Assembly: GCF_004000235.1 (NCBI RefSeq)
Contig: NZ_RCIO01000004.1
Span: forward strand, 54,555-118,554
Length of the DNA: 64,000 bases
Direction: 5' to 3'
Source: Mesorhizobium sp. Z1-4
Lineage (GTDB): Bacteria > Pseudomonadota > Alphaproteobacteria > Rhizobiales > Rhizobiaceae
The notes below the pieces were generated by a model. It was not told where the DNA came from, did not search any database, and was given only the letters and a program-made list of their open reading frames with translations. Shown in pieces: positions 10,293-20,359 of the stretch (its first letter is position 1; each line of letters begins with the position of its first letter). The position numbers and the translations under genes are program-made.

Positions 10293-11330
10293 ATGCCCAT
10301 GCTCCCGATCCCTGCTTTTGCAGCCATTGTCCTCGCCTGTCTCGCCGTCCGTACCCTTCTTTCGGAGGGCAGGCCGCTGCTGGTCGCGTTCCTCGCCGCC
10401 TGCGCGGTTCAATCGCTTCTGGTCGCGCTGGTTCTGGGATACGATTTTGCGTGGCTCAGACCCGTTTTGCCGGTCAGTGCCACGGTCATTCCGCCGCTCG
10501 CCTGGATTACATTTCAGGATGCCCTGATCAGCCGGATATCGCTTCGCCAGGCCGCCATCCACGGCGCGGCTCCGGCATTCACATTGTTCTGTCGCATCTT
10601 TGCGCCCGGAACGACGGATGTCGTGGTGCCACTCGTCTTTGTAGGTTATGGAACCGCGATCCTTTTTCTCCTGCACAGCGCCACCGACTTGCCCCTTGCC
10701 CGACTGGAGGCTGGACGCGTTCCGGTGGTGCTTTGGCAGGTCTTGGGCTGGGCCTTGATCGCCTCTGCCCTCAGCGACGTGCTTATCGCGGCGGCCTTCA
10801 TGACAGGCAACGAGAACTGGGCGGGGTGGCTGATCACGTTCTCGTCGTCTCTGGTCCTTTTGTTTTTGGGCCTGCTCAGTGGCAGCCCAGCGGCATCGGG
10901 TGTAGCTGGCGAAGACACAGGCGCGCCGGCTCTGCCATCGAGAGAAACGAGCAAAGAGGACATCGAGATCATGGAAGCGCTCGAGGCTTTCCTGAAGCGC
11001 GAACCCATGCACCTTGATCCGAACCTGACCCTGTCGCGGCTCTCCCGCCGTTTGCATCTCCCCGAGAAGCGTCTTTCTACGGCAGTCAATCGCGCAACCG
11101 GCGCCAATGTCTCGCGCTACGTCAACACGTGGCGCATACGTCATGCCCGCAGGTTGATCGAGGGCGGCACGGCTGTCACCGAAGCGATGCTTGAAAGCGG
11201 GTTCAACACGAAATCGAACTTCAACCGGGAGTTCTTGCGAGAGACAGGCGTTCCGCCAAGCCAATGGAAACGCGGCATGCAGTCATCTTCGAATGTGACG
11301 CGGATTTCTGAGGCGGGCAAAAACACATAA
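10293..11330 (+). CDS. Membrane-anchored AraC-family transcriptional regulator
   Basis: 345 residues from the chosen ATG. The N-terminal two-thirds contains about seven hydrophobic segments, followed by a cytoplasmic AraC/XylS DNA-binding domain with two HTH motifs: LTLSRLSRRLHLPEKRLSTA and VTEAMLESGFNTKSNFNREF, ending TGVPPSQWKRG. This architecture is known in rhizobial regulators that sense membrane or extracellular signals. A TTG at 10233 would add 20 residues that are not membrane-like, so the ATG at 10293 is preferred. The likely target is the divergent hydrolase gene. Confidence 0.85.
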   Translation: MPMLPIPAFAAIVLACLAVRTLLSEGRPLLVAFLAACAVQSLLVALVLGYDFAWLRPVLPVSATVIPPLAWITFQDALISRISLRQAAIHGAAPAFTLFCRIFAPGTTDVVVPLVFVGYGTAILFLLHSATDLPLARLEAGRVPVVLWQVLGWALIASALSDVLIAAAFMTGNENWAGWLITFSSSLVLLFLGLLSGSPAASGVAGEDTGAPALPSRETSKEDIEIMEALEAFLKREPMHLDPNLTLSRLSRRLHLPEKRLSTAVNRATGANVSRYVNTWRIRHARRLIEGGTAVTEAMLESGFNTKSNFNREFLRETGVPPSQWKRGMQSSSNVTRISEAGKNT

Positions 11331-11338
11331 CCGGTGAA

Positions 11339-11400
11339 CCTGATTGCATGGCGCCGAGCCTGGAGTAACTGCGCTGAGGTCGACCCCCACTCCGTCTTGC
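11339..11400 (+). repeat. Direct repeat DR-1, right copy
   Basis: Second copy of the repeat at 8904-8962, in the same orientation, lying 8 bp after the AraC-type gene stop. Confidence 0.8.
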
Positions 11401-11472
11401 AAACTGGTCTCCGAGCGCACCTGACCGCTTCGTGACTGGTCCTTGAGCAAGGTCATGAGTCACAAGGAACCT

Positions 11473-11847
11473 ATGATCCGGGTTCGTTTTGCGATCTGCT
11501 CTCTTATCATCGCTCTGGCTGCAGCGCCGGCGATGGCCGGCGAAGTGGACGTGGTGGATGTCCGCGCCGTCGAGGCGTCGAACCGCAGCTGGACCTTTCA
11601 GGTCACGCTGCGCCATGCCGACGAGGGCTGGGATCATTATGCCGATGCCTGGGAAATCCTCGATGACAAAGGCGTGGTGCTTGGTATTCGCAAGCTGCTG
11701 CACCCGCATGTCGATGAACAGCCCTTCACCCGCAGCCTGTCCGATGTCGTCATTCCCGACAATGTGCGCATGGTGACGGTGCGTGGGCACGATTCCGTCC
11801 ATGGCTATGGCGGCGCCGAGATGCAGGTGGTGCTGCCCGGCCGGTAG
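11473..11847 (+). CDS. Secreted hypothetical protein
   Basis: A 124-residue protein from an ATG with AAGGAACC upstream. MIRVRFAICSLIIALAAAPA is a signal peptide with cleavage after AMA. The mature part is a small beta-rich protein (SWTFQVTLRHADEGWDHYAD, VRMVTVRGHDSVHGYGG). The repeated His/Asp residues suggest an extracytoplasmic or metal-related role, but I cannot assign a family. An in-frame ATG 30 bases upstream is less likely because it would spoil the signal peptide. Confidence 0.75.
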   Translation: MIRVRFAICSLIIALAAAPAMAGEVDVVDVRAVEASNRSWTFQVTLRHADEGWDHYADAWEILDDKGVVLGIRKLLHPHVDEQPFTRSLSDVVIPDNVRMVTVRGHDSVHGYGGAEMQVVLPGR

Positions 11848-11942
11848 CTCGGCAGGCGCCCGCATCGACTGCGCAGCTTTCGGGTGGCGTGAGAAACGCC
11901 TGCTTTGCTAGCCAGCTCCAAGGTGAAACCGAGGAAGCCGGC

Positions 11943-13154
11943 ATGAACGCCATTCAACGACTGACACTGTCCGCATACGGCATGCATCTGGCCGACCAGA
12001 TCGCGCTGGTTGCAGTTCCCCTTGTTGCCGCACTGGTGTTCGATGCGCCGGCTCAGATCATCGGCGTTCTGGTTGCCTGTCAGTCGATGGCGCATCTGCT
12101 CGGCTCGCTGCCTTTCGGTCTGATCATCGACCGGGCGCAGGCCCGCACCATCGCGATCGCAGCTGCACTCATCTCCTGCGTCGGCTTCGGTTGCGCGGCG
12201 GCAAGTGTGTTTGCAGGCAGTCTCGTCTGGTTTGGAGCATCGGTGACGGCCGCCGGTTTCGGCGTCGTGCTGTTTGTGCTCGTCAGCCTGTCCATCGTGC
12301 CGAAAATTACCGATGTCGCGCATATTGCGAAGGCCAATTCGCGCCTCGATCTTGCCAGAGCCTTGTGTTCGTTCGCCGTTCCGCTCGCAGCCGGCATTCT
12401 GATAACGGCGCAGACCGCCGATTGGGTCTTCGCGCTTGCCGCCGCAGGCGGCGTGTTCGCGCTTGCAGCTGTCACGGGGCTGCCCGCCTTTTCGGTCACG
12501 CCGCAGACGACCGACGGTATCCTGACCCGCATCCGGGAAGGAGGATGGTTCGTGCTGCGCCACCAGCTGCTTTTGCCGATCTCGTTATGCGCGGTCTTCT
12601 GGAACCTGGCTTTCGCCGCTCTGTTGGTCACCATGGTGCCGCTCGTCGTTCAGGTGCACGGAGCCGAACCCGGTGTCTTCGGCATCGCGCTTGGCGCGTT
12701 CGGGCTGGCGGCAATTCTCGGCGCCTGGACGGTGGGTCGCTTCTCCGGTTCGGTTCCGCCCAATGTCTTCCTGCTTTTCGGCCCCGGAAGCTCGGTGCTG
12801 GCGGCACTCGGCCTTTATGCCATTCCGCCCGGCGGGCCGGTGATCGCCATCTACGCGGCATTTTTCCTGCTGGGGTTCGGACCGTCGATGTGGCTGACGA
12901 CGCAGAACTCGGTGCGCCAGCTTGTAACGCCGGCGGCGATGCTGGGGCGCGTCAACGCGGTGATCCAGACCGCCATCTATGGCGTGCGGCCGCTGGGTGC
13001 GCTGCTTGGCGGTACGATTGCCGGTGCCGCTTCGCCGCGAACCGCGCTGGCGCTGGTGGTGCTTGCCTATGGCGCTTCGTTCGCAGCGGCGCTGTTCAGC
13101 CGGCTGAGGACCGTGCGCCATTATGCCGATATCAGGCTTGTGGAACCGGCCTGA
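11943..13154 (+). CDS. MFS transporter
   Basis: 403 residues from the ATG at 11943 (GAGGAAG upstream), with about 12 hydrophobic segments and the loop 2-3 signature FGLIIDRAQARTI. The late segment RQLVTPAAMLGRVNAVIQT is typical of the MFS drug/solute efflux group related to enterobactin exporters. Probable exporter of unknown substrate. It begins 95 bp after the secreted hypothetical protein. Confidence 0.85.
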   Translation: MNAIQRLTLSAYGMHLADQIALVAVPLVAALVFDAPAQIIGVLVACQSMAHLLGSLPFGLIIDRAQARTIAIAAALISCVGFGCAAASVFAGSLVWFGASVTAAGFGVVLFVLVSLSIVPKITDVAHIAKANSRLDLARALCSFAVPLAAGILITAQTADWVFALAAAGGVFALAAVTGLPAFSVTPQTTDGILTRIREGGWFVLRHQLLLPISLCAVFWNLAFAALLVTMVPLVVQVHGAEPGVFGIALGAFGLAAILGAWTVGRFSGSVPPNVFLLFGPGSSVLAALGLYAIPPGGPVIAIYAAFFLLGFGPSMWLTTQNSVRQLVTPAAMLGRVNAVIQTAIYGVRPLGALLGGTIAGAASPRTALALVVLAYGASFAAALFSRLRTVRHYADIRLVEPA

Positions 13155-13217
13155 CGCGACCGGTGACAATCAGCGGCGCAGATGATTTGATCCCGCCATG
13201 CTGCGGGATGTCCTCAA

Positions 13218-13901
13218 ATGTGCCTGATATGCGGTGACGCAACGCTCGACCATGCCTTCGCGCTGACCGAGCGGCCGGGCCATCGCCTGACGGGTCGGTT
13301 CTGGAGCGGCACATTCGAACAGGCGGCTGCCGGCGCGCTGCACCCACTGATCGAGGAAATGAAGCTGCTCTCGGCCAGCAGCGCCGACCTGTGGAAGAGC
13401 CCGATCGTCGGGCTGACCTGGAACGACCGCCCGGACGGCTTTCGGTATTTCGTCGGCATCGAGACCGAAGAGGAGGCCGGCGGCTTCGAGCGGCTTGACG
13501 TGCCCGCAATGCAATGCGCCGGGCTTTGGCACGGGGCAGGTGCGGGCACCGTGGTCGAGAGCTACGGCCGGCTGATGCGCGGGCTCAAGGAAGCCGGCAT
13601 CGCGCGCGACCAGAGCTTTTGCGACCAACGCGAAGAATATCCGCCCGACATCGACCTCTCACAGCCGATGGCGCTGAGGCTGTTGCTGCCGGTGAGGGGG
13701 GAAGGAGTCTGTAAAAGGCAGCCTCAGCGTGAACCCATGGACGCGAATGACCGCACATGGTCGAATGCGGCTTTCAATCAACGGACCGCTTTGCTGCACC
13801 ATGAGACGAGCTTTGGCTCACCTAACCTGTTTTGGACAATGGCAGCAAAGCTGAATTTGAGCGTATGGCAATCGAAACGGAATTCTCATTCCACTCGCTA
13901 A
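13218..13901 (+). CDS. GyrI-like (SOUL/effector-binding) small-molecule-binding protein, altered C-terminus
   Basis: A 227-residue frame. Residues 10-158 match the GyrI-like effector-binding domain: RLTGRFWSGTFEQAAAGALH, SPIVGLTWNDRPDGFRYFVG and PPDIDLSQPMALRLLLPV. Family members normally end right after the LLLPV strand. Here 69 further residues follow with no hydrophobic pattern and run 37 bp into the next gene. The natural 3' end appears to have been lost, probably when the lower-GC MFS gene next to it arrived. It may bind a hydrophobic ligand or be non-functional. Confidence 0.65.
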   Translation: MCLICGDATLDHAFALTERPGHRLTGRFWSGTFEQAAAGALHPLIEEMKLLSASSADLWKSPIVGLTWNDRPDGFRYFVGIETEEEAGGFERLDVPAMQCAGLWHGAGAGTVVESYGRLMRGLKEAGIARDQSFCDQREEYPPDIDLSQPMALRLLLPVRGEGVCKRQPQREPMDANDRTWSNAAFNQRTALLHHETSFGSPNLFWTMAAKLNLSVWQSKRNSHSTR

Positions 13902-15166
13902 CGGCCTCGGCACGACGGCACATACGGGTGTTTCAAATACACCAGTTTCTCGACCGTTTTGCGATGGGCCTGACGGTGGCGGTGGTTGCCTTGGCGCTGA
14001 CCGACCGAGGCATGGACCTTTTTCAGATAGCGCTTCTTTTTGGCGTTTATTCTCTCACAACTATGGTGATGGAACTGCCGTTTGGCGGTTTAGCCGACAA
14101 CATCGGGCGTAAACCGGTTTTTCTTGCGGCGGTCGTCGCGAGCTTGATTTCGCTGGCACTTTTTCTTTCTTCCAGTGACTTCTACGTCCTGGCTCTTTCG
14201 TTCGCATTCATCGGTTTTGGACGGGCTCTTCGGTCGGGCACGCTCGATGCATGGTTTGTCGAAACCTTCAAAGCCAACGCGCCGAATGTGGACGTTCAAC
14301 CTGCCCTCGCCAAAGCACAATGGGCTAACGCGATGGGCTTGGGCATTGGGGCCATTCTGGGAGGACTCCTGCCGGACACTTTCGGTTCAGTCGCGAAAGG
14401 TAACGGGTTCAGCATCTATGACGTTTCGTACGCTGCAAGTTTTGGTGTGATGCTCGTGGTGTTCATCTATACCATGTTCGCAATTGCCGAAGAGCCGCGT
14501 CAGCTGAGCCCAAGTGCCCTCAAGAAAGGATTTGCAAACATCCCTTCGGTGGTAGGGGATGCGGGCCTTCTTGCCCTGAAGCATCCAACACTTTCGATGC
14601 TGTTGGCTGCGCTTGCGCTTTTTCTGATCGCAACCAATCCAGTCGAGGTAATCTGGCCAACCCACGCCAAGCCGATGTTGGAAGCGGGCTATGCCAACAC
14701 CGTCATTGGTGTTCTGACAGCAGCCTATTTCTTTTCCATCGCCTTCGGCGCGTCTCTGTCCGCGCGCATAGGCCGTATGTTCAAACGTCGTCACGCTGTC
14801 ACGCTCATGGCTACTATGGCGTCTCTGACGGCAGTTCAGATCGTTTTGGCGCTACAGGGTAATATTTTTGGGTTTGTAGCGGTTTTTGTCCTCTACTCTG
14901 TGTTCCTCGGCGCATGTGAGACGCCAGCCAGCAGCATTCTGCATAGCTGCGTAGAGGATCGCCAGCGCTCCACAATGCTGTCCCTAAGGTCATTGATTCA
15001 GCAGCTAGGGGCTACACTCGGCTTGGTATTGACTGGTGCTATTGCCGAATCCTACTCCACCCCCATCGCGTGGATCGTCGGCGCAGTATTTCTCTTGATT
15101 GCCACGATATTAGCCGGATTGCTGGCCAGGCGGCTCGGTGCGGCGATCAGAGTATCTCAAGCCTAA
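13865..15166 (+). CDS. MFS transporter, lower-GC, probably acquired
   Basis: 433 residues from the ATG at 13865, with about 12 membrane segments. Motif A is MELPFGGLADNIGRKPVFL, followed later by GACETPASSILHSCVEDRQR. It resembles small MFS drug efflux proteins. A TTG at 13832 is possible but has no better ribosome binding site. Codon and base usage are more AT-rich than the neighbouring transporters, suggesting transfer. It overlaps the tail of the GyrI-like frame and converges on the next gene with 18 bp between stops. Confidence 0.8.
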   Translation: MAIETEFSFHSLTASARRHIRVFQIHQFLDRFAMGLTVAVVALALTDRGMDLFQIALLFGVYSLTTMVMELPFGGLADNIGRKPVFLAAVVASLISLALFLSSSDFYVLALSFAFIGFGRALRSGTLDAWFVETFKANAPNVDVQPALAKAQWANAMGLGIGAILGGLLPDTFGSVAKGNGFSIYDVSYAASFGVMLVVFIYTMFAIAEEPRQLSPSALKKGFANIPSVVGDAGLLALKHPTLSMLLAALALFLIATNPVEVIWPTHAKPMLEAGYANTVIGVLTAAYFFSIAFGASLSARIGRMFKRRHAVTLMATMASLTAVQIVLALQGNIFGFVAVFVLYSVFLGACETPASSILHSCVEDRQRSTMLSLRSLIQQLGATLGLVLTGAIAESYSTPIAWIVGAVFLLIATILAGLLARRLGAAIRVSQA

Positions 15167-15184
15167 TTGCTGGCACTCCGACAA

Positions 15185-16375
15185 TTATGCCGCTTGCCCT
15201 CTCACCCGCCGTTGCAACGGCCACATGGCCACAATCGCCACGGCGGGGCCGATGCCCAATATGACCAGCGTCGCCGGCCAGCCCAGCAGCTCGGCGCCCA
15301 GCGGCACGACCTGTACGGTCACTATGGTGAGTGCGAAGCCGAGCGCGGTCTGGAAGGTCAGCAGGCTGCCCGCCAGTTCGGGCGGCGCGCTGTCGGCGAC
15401 GATGGCCGAAAACTGCGCGGAGTCCGGGATGATCGCGATGCCCCACACGATCATCAGCGCGACGGTCAGCCAGGGCGCGCCGCCAAAGGTCAGCCCTGTG
15501 AGCACGGCCGCAAGCCCGCTCGCCAACAGCGCGATGATGGTGACCTCCGCCTTGCCGATCCTGTCGGCGAACCAGCCCGCCGCCACGCAGGCGAGGGCAC
15601 CCAGCGCAATGGCCAGAAAAGTGGTGATCTTGGCAAGGCTCTCGGCGTGGATCGTTTCCATCGTGAATGCGAAGGATGCTGCCGCGGCTGCGCTCAGCCA
15701 GGCCCACATCGCGAACAGCTCCCACATATGGCCGAGATAACCGATATAGGCGCGCCGGATCGTCGTGTCGGTCCATGCCAGGGCGATCGCGCGCGGCCTG
15801 AAATTGGCGGCGCGCGCATGGTGCGGACCAAGCGAGGTGGCGAGCACGAGCAGCCCGCCGATGCCGGCCAGCGCCGAGATCGCCACCACCGTGACGCGCC
15901 ACTCCGTGCCGCCCGCGAAAGCAGCGAGATAAGGCATGGATTTGCCCAGCGTGAGGGCGGCGACCAGCGTGCCGACGAGAAGCCCGCGGTCGCGCGTGCC
16001 CCAGCCCACAGCGATCTTCATGCCCACGGGATAGACCCCGGCGAGCAGCGCGCCGGTGACGAAACGCGTTGCAATCGCAGCGTTGCCGCCGAGTGGGTGG
16101 ATGAGCAGCGTGAGATTGGCCAGCGCCGCCACAATGGCGCAGACGACGATGACGCGGCGCGGATCGAGCCGGTCGGCAATGCCGGTGATCGACACGACAA
16201 GCGCGCCAACCACGAAACCGGCCTGCACCGCGCTCGAAAGCAGCGCCTGCCGGTCGAGCGGTATTGCGCCTTCGCGCGCCATGTCGGGCAGAATGGCCGC
16301 CGAGACGAACCACAGGCTCATCGCGGCCATCTCGGCCACGACCAGCAGCGCGATGGATTTCGCCTTTGGCGTCAT
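15185..16375 (-). CDS. MFS transporter
   Basis: 396 residues from the ATG at 16375, which overlaps the marC-like stop by four bases (ATGA). About 12 hydrophobic segments; motif A-like GIADRLDPRRVIVV follows TM2, and GWFADRIGKAEV follows TM8. The substrate is unknown. Co-transcribed with and translationally coupled to the MarC-family gene. Longer N-terminal frames exist but are basic, non-membrane and lie inside marC. Confidence 0.85.
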   Translation of the reverse strand: MTPKAKSIALLVVAEMAAMSLWFVSAAILPDMAREGAIPLDRQALLSSAVQAGFVVGALVVSITGIADRLDPRRVIVVCAIVAALANLTLLIHPLGGNAAIATRFVTGALLAGVYPVGMKIAVGWGTRDRGLLVGTLVAALTLGKSMPYLAAFAGGTEWRVTVVAISALAGIGGLLVLATSLGPHHARAANFRPRAIALAWTDTTIRRAYIGYLGHMWELFAMWAWLSAAAAASFAFTMETIHAESLAKITTFLAIALGALACVAAGWFADRIGKAEVTIIALLASGLAAVLTGLTFGGAPWLTVALMIVWGIAIIPDSAQFSAIVADSAPPELAGSLLTFQTALGFALTIVTVQVVPLGAELLGWPATLVILGIGPAVAIVAMWPLQRRVRGQAA

Positions 16376-17004
16376 GCCGCCGAGATCAGATCCCGCACCC
16401 CATCCGCCACGAACTGCACCGCCAGCGCGGCCAATATGACGCCGAGCAGGCGGGTCAGGATGGAGCGTCCTGTCTCGCCGAGAAAGCCGTCCACGCGTTC
16501 CGCCAGCACGAAAACCAGGAAGGTGGCAAGCACGCACACAAGGATGATGCCGACCAGGACCAGCCGCGAGGTGACGTCGGCGAACGTGCCCGAAAGGAGC
16601 ACCGTTGCGGAAATCGCGCCGGGTCCGGCGATCAGCGGGATCGCCAGCGGGAATGCCGCGATGTTGCGGATCATGTCCTTGGTGATGGCGCGTTCGGCGC
16701 TGCGCTCATGCCGCTCCTGACGGCGCTCGAAGATCATCTCGAAGGCGATGTAGAAGAGCAGCAGACCGCCGGCGAGGCGGAAAGCCGGCAAGGTGATGCC
16801 GAAGACGGCGAGTATCTTGTCGCCGGCGACGGCAAACAGCGCCAGAACGATGAACGCCGTGACGCTGGAGCGCACCGACACCTGCATGCGCTCGGCCCGG
16901 TTCATGCCGCCCGTCAGCGCCAGAAACAGCGGCGCCAGCCCCGGCGGGTCGATCGTCACGAGGAGTGTGACGAAGGCGTTGAATACGGCGTCGAAGCCGG
17001 GCAT
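16372..17004 (-). CDS. MarC family integral membrane protein
   Basis: A 210-residue protein with about six transmembrane segments. It starts MPGFDAVFNAFVTLLVTIDP with the MarC-typical TIDPPGLAPLFLALT, then FRLAGGLLLFYIAFEMI and AFPLAIPLIAGPGAI. The physiological role of MarC proteins is unresolved; early links to multiple antibiotic resistance were not confirmed. First gene of a two-gene leftward unit with the MFS transporter, divergent from gyrA. Confidence 0.9.
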   Translation of the reverse strand: MPGFDAVFNAFVTLLVTIDPPGLAPLFLALTGGMNRAERMQVSVRSSVTAFIVLALFAVAGDKILAVFGITLPAFRLAGGLLLFYIAFEMIFERRQERHERSAERAITKDMIRNIAAFPLAIPLIAGPGAISATVLLSGTFADVTSRLVLVGIILVCVLATFLVFVLAERVDGFLGETGRSILTRLLGVILAALAVQFVADGVRDLISAA

Positions 17005-17217
17005 TCATGTCCTCCCGCGCGATGTTTCCGGGCGCGCAATCCAGCAGCGTGGAACTGCGTTAGTAGATCACCTCGTGCCGCGATTCCACCCGTGCGGCGA
17101 AACCGTTTCGGGGCGAAATTGTGGATGGTTCGGCGCGACTTTCCAGCGCATGGCATAACCCACTGAATTCAAACATGGAAATCTGCCTGCACCGCATCTT
17201 CCGATTGCTGGCTGAGA

Positions 17218-17247
17218 TTGGTGAACGCGCGCGACTTCCTATATAAA
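17218..17247 (+). promoter_or_regulatory. Candidate gyrA promoter
   Basis: TTGGTG at 17218-17223, then TATATA at 17240-17245 (16-base spacer) or TATAAA two bases further. It is the only good -10-like run between marC and gyrA and lies about 40 bp before the gyrA start. The rest of the 279-bp gap shows nothing else clear. Confidence 0.45.
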
Positions 17248-17283
17248 CGGACAAGTGATTCCGACATCTGACTGCGACAGAAT

Positions 17284-20064
17284 TTGACCGACCAGACCAC
17301 ACCCAGCGGACCGGGCGACCAGCCGGACGATATCGAGCCGGTATCCATTATCGAGGAAATGCAGCGATCCTACCTCGATTACGCCATGAGCGTGATCGTG
17401 AGCCGGGCGCTGCCGGACGTCCGCGACGGCCTGAAACCCGTGCACCGGCGCATCCTCTATGCCAGCCACGAGAGCGGCTATCACTGGAACCGCAAATATG
17501 TGAAGTCGGCCCGGCCCGTCGCCGACGTGATGGGTAAATACCACCCGCATGGCGACGGCTCGATCTACGACGCTCTGGTGCGTATGGCGCAGGACTGGTC
17601 GCTGCGCGTGCCGCTCATCGACGGGCAGGGCAATTTCGGTTCCATCGACGGCGATCCGCCGGCGGCGATGCGCTACACCGAATCCCGGCTGCAGAAGGTC
17701 GCGCACGAGCTCCTGGAGGATATCGACAAGGAAACGGTCGATTTCCAGGACACCTATGACGGCTCGGCCAGCGAGCCCAAGGTTCTGCCGGCCGGCTTCC
17801 CCAACCTGCTGGTCAACGGCTCCGGCGGCATCGCCGTCGGCATGGCGACCAACATTCCGCCGCACAATCTGGGCGAGGTGATCGACGGCTGCATGGCGCT
17901 GATCGACAACCCGGCCATGCAGCTTTCGGAACTGATGGAAATCATTCCGGGCCCGGATTTCCCGACCGGCGGCCTCATTCTGGGCCGCGCCGGCATTCAT
18001 AGCGCCTATTCGACCGGCCGCGGATCGGTCGCCATGCGGGCCCGCGTTTCGGTCGAGCAGATCCGAAACGACCGCGAAGCCATTGTCGTCACCGAAATTC
18101 CCTATCAGGTGAACAAGGCGTCGATGATCGAGAAGATGGCCGAGCTGGTGCGCGACAAGCGCATCGAGGGCATCTCCGACATTCGCGATGAAAGCGACCG
18201 CCAGGGTTATCGCGTTGTGATCGAACTGAAGCGCGACTCGATGGCCGATGTCGTGCTCAATCAGCTTTACCGCTACACGCCGCTGCAGACCTCCTTCGGC
18301 TGCAACATGGTGGCGCTGAACGGCGGCAAGCCGGAAGTGATGACGCTGGCGGACATGCTGAAGGCGTTTATCGTTTTCCGCGAGGAAGTTGTCACCAGGC
18401 GCACCAAGTTCCTGCTCAGAAAGGCGCGCGACCGCGCCCATGTGCTTGTCGGCCTGGCGATCGCCGTCGCCAATATCGACGAGGTGATCAAGCTCATCCG
18501 GCAGGCGCCCGACCCGCAGACGGCACGCGACCAGCTTATGGAGCGACGCTGGCCGGCGGCGGATGTGGAAGCGCTGATCCTTTTGATCGACGACCCGCGC
18601 CACCGCATCAACGAGGACGGCACCTACAACCTCTCAGAGGAACAGGCGCGTGCCATTCTCGATCTCAGGTTGCAGCGCCTGACGGCCCTCGGCCGCGACG
18701 AGATCGCCGACGAGCTCAACCAGATCGGCGCCGAGATTTCCGATTTCCTCGACATTCTGTCGTCGCGGGCACGTGTCCAGCAGATCGTCAAGGACGAGAT
18801 GATCGCGGTACGCGACGAGTTTGCCACGCCGCGCCGCACGGAAATCACCGACGGCGGCGCCGACATGGAGGACGAGGACCTTATCCAGCGCGAGGATATG
18901 GTCGTTACCGTCACCCATGAGGGCTACATCAAACGCGTCCCGCTCTCGATTTACCGGGCCCAGGCACGCGGCGGCAAAGGCCGCTCCGGCATGTCGACCA
19001 AGGACGAGGACTTCGTCACCCGGCTGTTTGTCGCCAACACCCACACGCCGATCCTGTTCTTCTCCTCGCGCGGCATTGTCTACAAGGAAAAGGTCTGGCG
19101 CCTGCCGATCGGCACGCCGCAATCGCGCGGCAAGTTCCTGCGCAACATGCTGCCGCTGGAACAGAACGAACGCATAACCTCAATTATGCCGCTGCCCGAG
19201 GATGAAGAAAGCTGGGGCGAGCTGCATGTGATGTTCGCGACCACGCGCGGCACCGTGCGCCGCAACAAGCTGTCGGATTTCACCCAGGTGAACCGAAACG
19301 GCAAGATCGCCATGAAGCTCGACGACGAGGGTGACGAGATCCTCGGCGTCTATACCTGCACCGAACACGACGACGTGCTTCTGACCGCGGATTCGGGCCA
19401 GTGCATTCGCTTCCCGGTCACTGACGTGCGTGTTTTTGCCGGCCGCAATTCGGTCGGTGTGCGCGGCATATCGATGGGCGAGGACGACCGCATCATTTCG
19501 ATGGCTATCCTCGGTCATGTAGACGCGGAAGCACCCGAGCGCACCGCCTATCTCAAGCGCGCCGCGCAGGAGCGTAAGCTTGCAACGGGCGAGGAAGAAG
19601 ACGTCGAGATCCCAGCCGATGAAGAGGCAGCGGCGACGGACCTGTCCGACGAGCGCTACGAAGAACTGAAGGCGCGCGAGCAGTTTGTGCTCACCGTGTC
19701 GGAGTTCGGATTCGGCAAGCGTTCGTCGTCCTACGATTTCCGGGTGATCGGTCGCGGCGGCAAAGGCATTCGCGCCACCGACGTGTCGAAGAAGGACGAA
19801 ATCGGCCGGCTTATCGCGGCATTCCCGATCGAACAGGACGATCAGATCATGATGGTCACGGATGCGGGCAAGGTGATCCGCATCCCGGTCGGCGACATTC
19901 GCATCGCAAGCCGCGCCTCAAAGGGCGTTACCATGTTCCGGACCGCCGAGGGCGAGCGCATCGTCTCGGTTGAGCCGATTTCGGAGCCCGAAGAGGACGA
20001 AGCGGTCGAAGGCGCGGCGGAAGAGGGGGCGACCCCGGCGGCGCCGGATACGTCCGGAGCCTAG
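17284..20064 (+). CDS. gyrA: DNA gyrase subunit A
   Basis: A 926-residue protein. The breakage-reunion domain contains [20 protein letters not shown], the catalytic Tyr131 in [10 protein letters not shown], and GNFGSIDGD. The C-terminal half carries repeated beta-pinwheel blades and the GyrA-box RGGKGRSG, with a second RGGKGIRA-type sequence at about residue 828. Quinolone-determining region: [11 protein letters not shown], so the residue equivalent to E. coli Ser83 is Gly92, while Asp96 (E. coli Asp87) is kept. The start is TTG at 17284: an in-frame stop lies just upstream and no ATG precedes the conserved domain. The tail is acidic and Ala-rich. Confidence 0.97.
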   Translation: MTDQTTPSGPGDQPDDIEPVSIIEEMQRSYLDYAMSVIVSRALPDVRDGLKPVHRRILYASHESGYHWNRKYVKSARPVADVMGKYHPHGDGSIYDALVRMAQDWSLRVPLIDGQGNFGSIDGDPPAAMRYTESRLQKVAHELLEDIDKETVDFQDTYDGSASEPKVLPAGFPNLLVNGSGGIAVGMATNIPPHNLGEVIDGCMALIDNPAMQLSELMEIIPGPDFPTGGLILGRAGIHSAYSTGRGSVAMRARVSVEQIRNDREAIVVTEIPYQVNKASMIEKMAELVRDKRIEGISDIRDESDRQGYRVVIELKRDSMADVVLNQLYRYTPLQTSFGCNMVALNGGKPEVMTLADMLKAFIVFREEVVTRRTKFLLRKARDRAHVLVGLAIAVANIDEVIKLIRQAPDPQTARDQLMERRWPAADVEALILLIDDPRHRINEDGTYNLSEEQARAILDLRLQRLTALGRDEIADELNQIGAEISDFLDILSSRARVQQIVKDEMIAVRDEFATPRRTEITDGGADMEDEDLIQREDMVVTVTHEGYIKRVPLSIYRAQARGGKGRSGMSTKDEDFVTRLFVANTHTPILFFSSRGIVYKEKVWRLPIGTPQSRGKFLRNMLPLEQNERITSIMPLPEDEESWGELHVMFATTRGTVRRNKLSDFTQVNRNGKIAMKLDDEGDEILGVYTCTEHDDVLLTADSGQCIRFPVTDVRVFAGRNSVGVRGISMGEDDRIISMAILGHVDAEAPERTAYLKRAAQERKLATGEEEDVEIPADEEAAATDLSDERYEELKAREQFVLTVSEFGFGKRSSSYDFRVIGRGGKGIRATDVSKKDEIGRLIAAFPIEQDDQIMMVTDAGKVIRIPVGDIRIASRASKGVTMFRTAEGERIVSVEPISEPEEDEAVEGAAEEGATPAAPDTSGA

Positions 20065-20192
20065 TAGCGGAAACCGCGGGCGCGCACGCGCTTGAGTTCC
20101 AGCTTCTCGCGCTGGCTTTCCTGGTGAAGGCCGATGGCGGTTGCGATAAGCATGGCGACGGTCATGGCCGAGGCGAGGGCGATTATCAGCAT
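20061..20192 (-). CDS. Small membrane protein (43 aa)
   Basis: Starts [20 protein letters not shown] with AGGAG seven bases before the ATG, giving one transmembrane helix (residues 2-21) and a basic cytoplasmic tail rich in Lys/Arg ([14 protein letters not shown]). It overlaps the gyrA stop by four bases in convergent orientation. Longer readings of the frame lack a ribosome binding site. Function unknown. Confidence 0.6.
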   Translation of the reverse strand: MLIIALASAMTVAMLIATAIGLHQESQREKLELKRVRARGFRY

Positions 20193-20359
20193 GTCATGTC
20201 TCCTTCCTGCGCGCATTTCTGCGCATTTGCGGGTTATTCGTCGCATGCTGCGACTGAACTCCCACTGATAGACACGTTCAGCCGGCGTTCAGGTTTCGCC
20301 CGATTGCGCACCGGCGTGGCATGTGTATTTGTGGATCATCTCATTCAGGGAGCCTCCCG

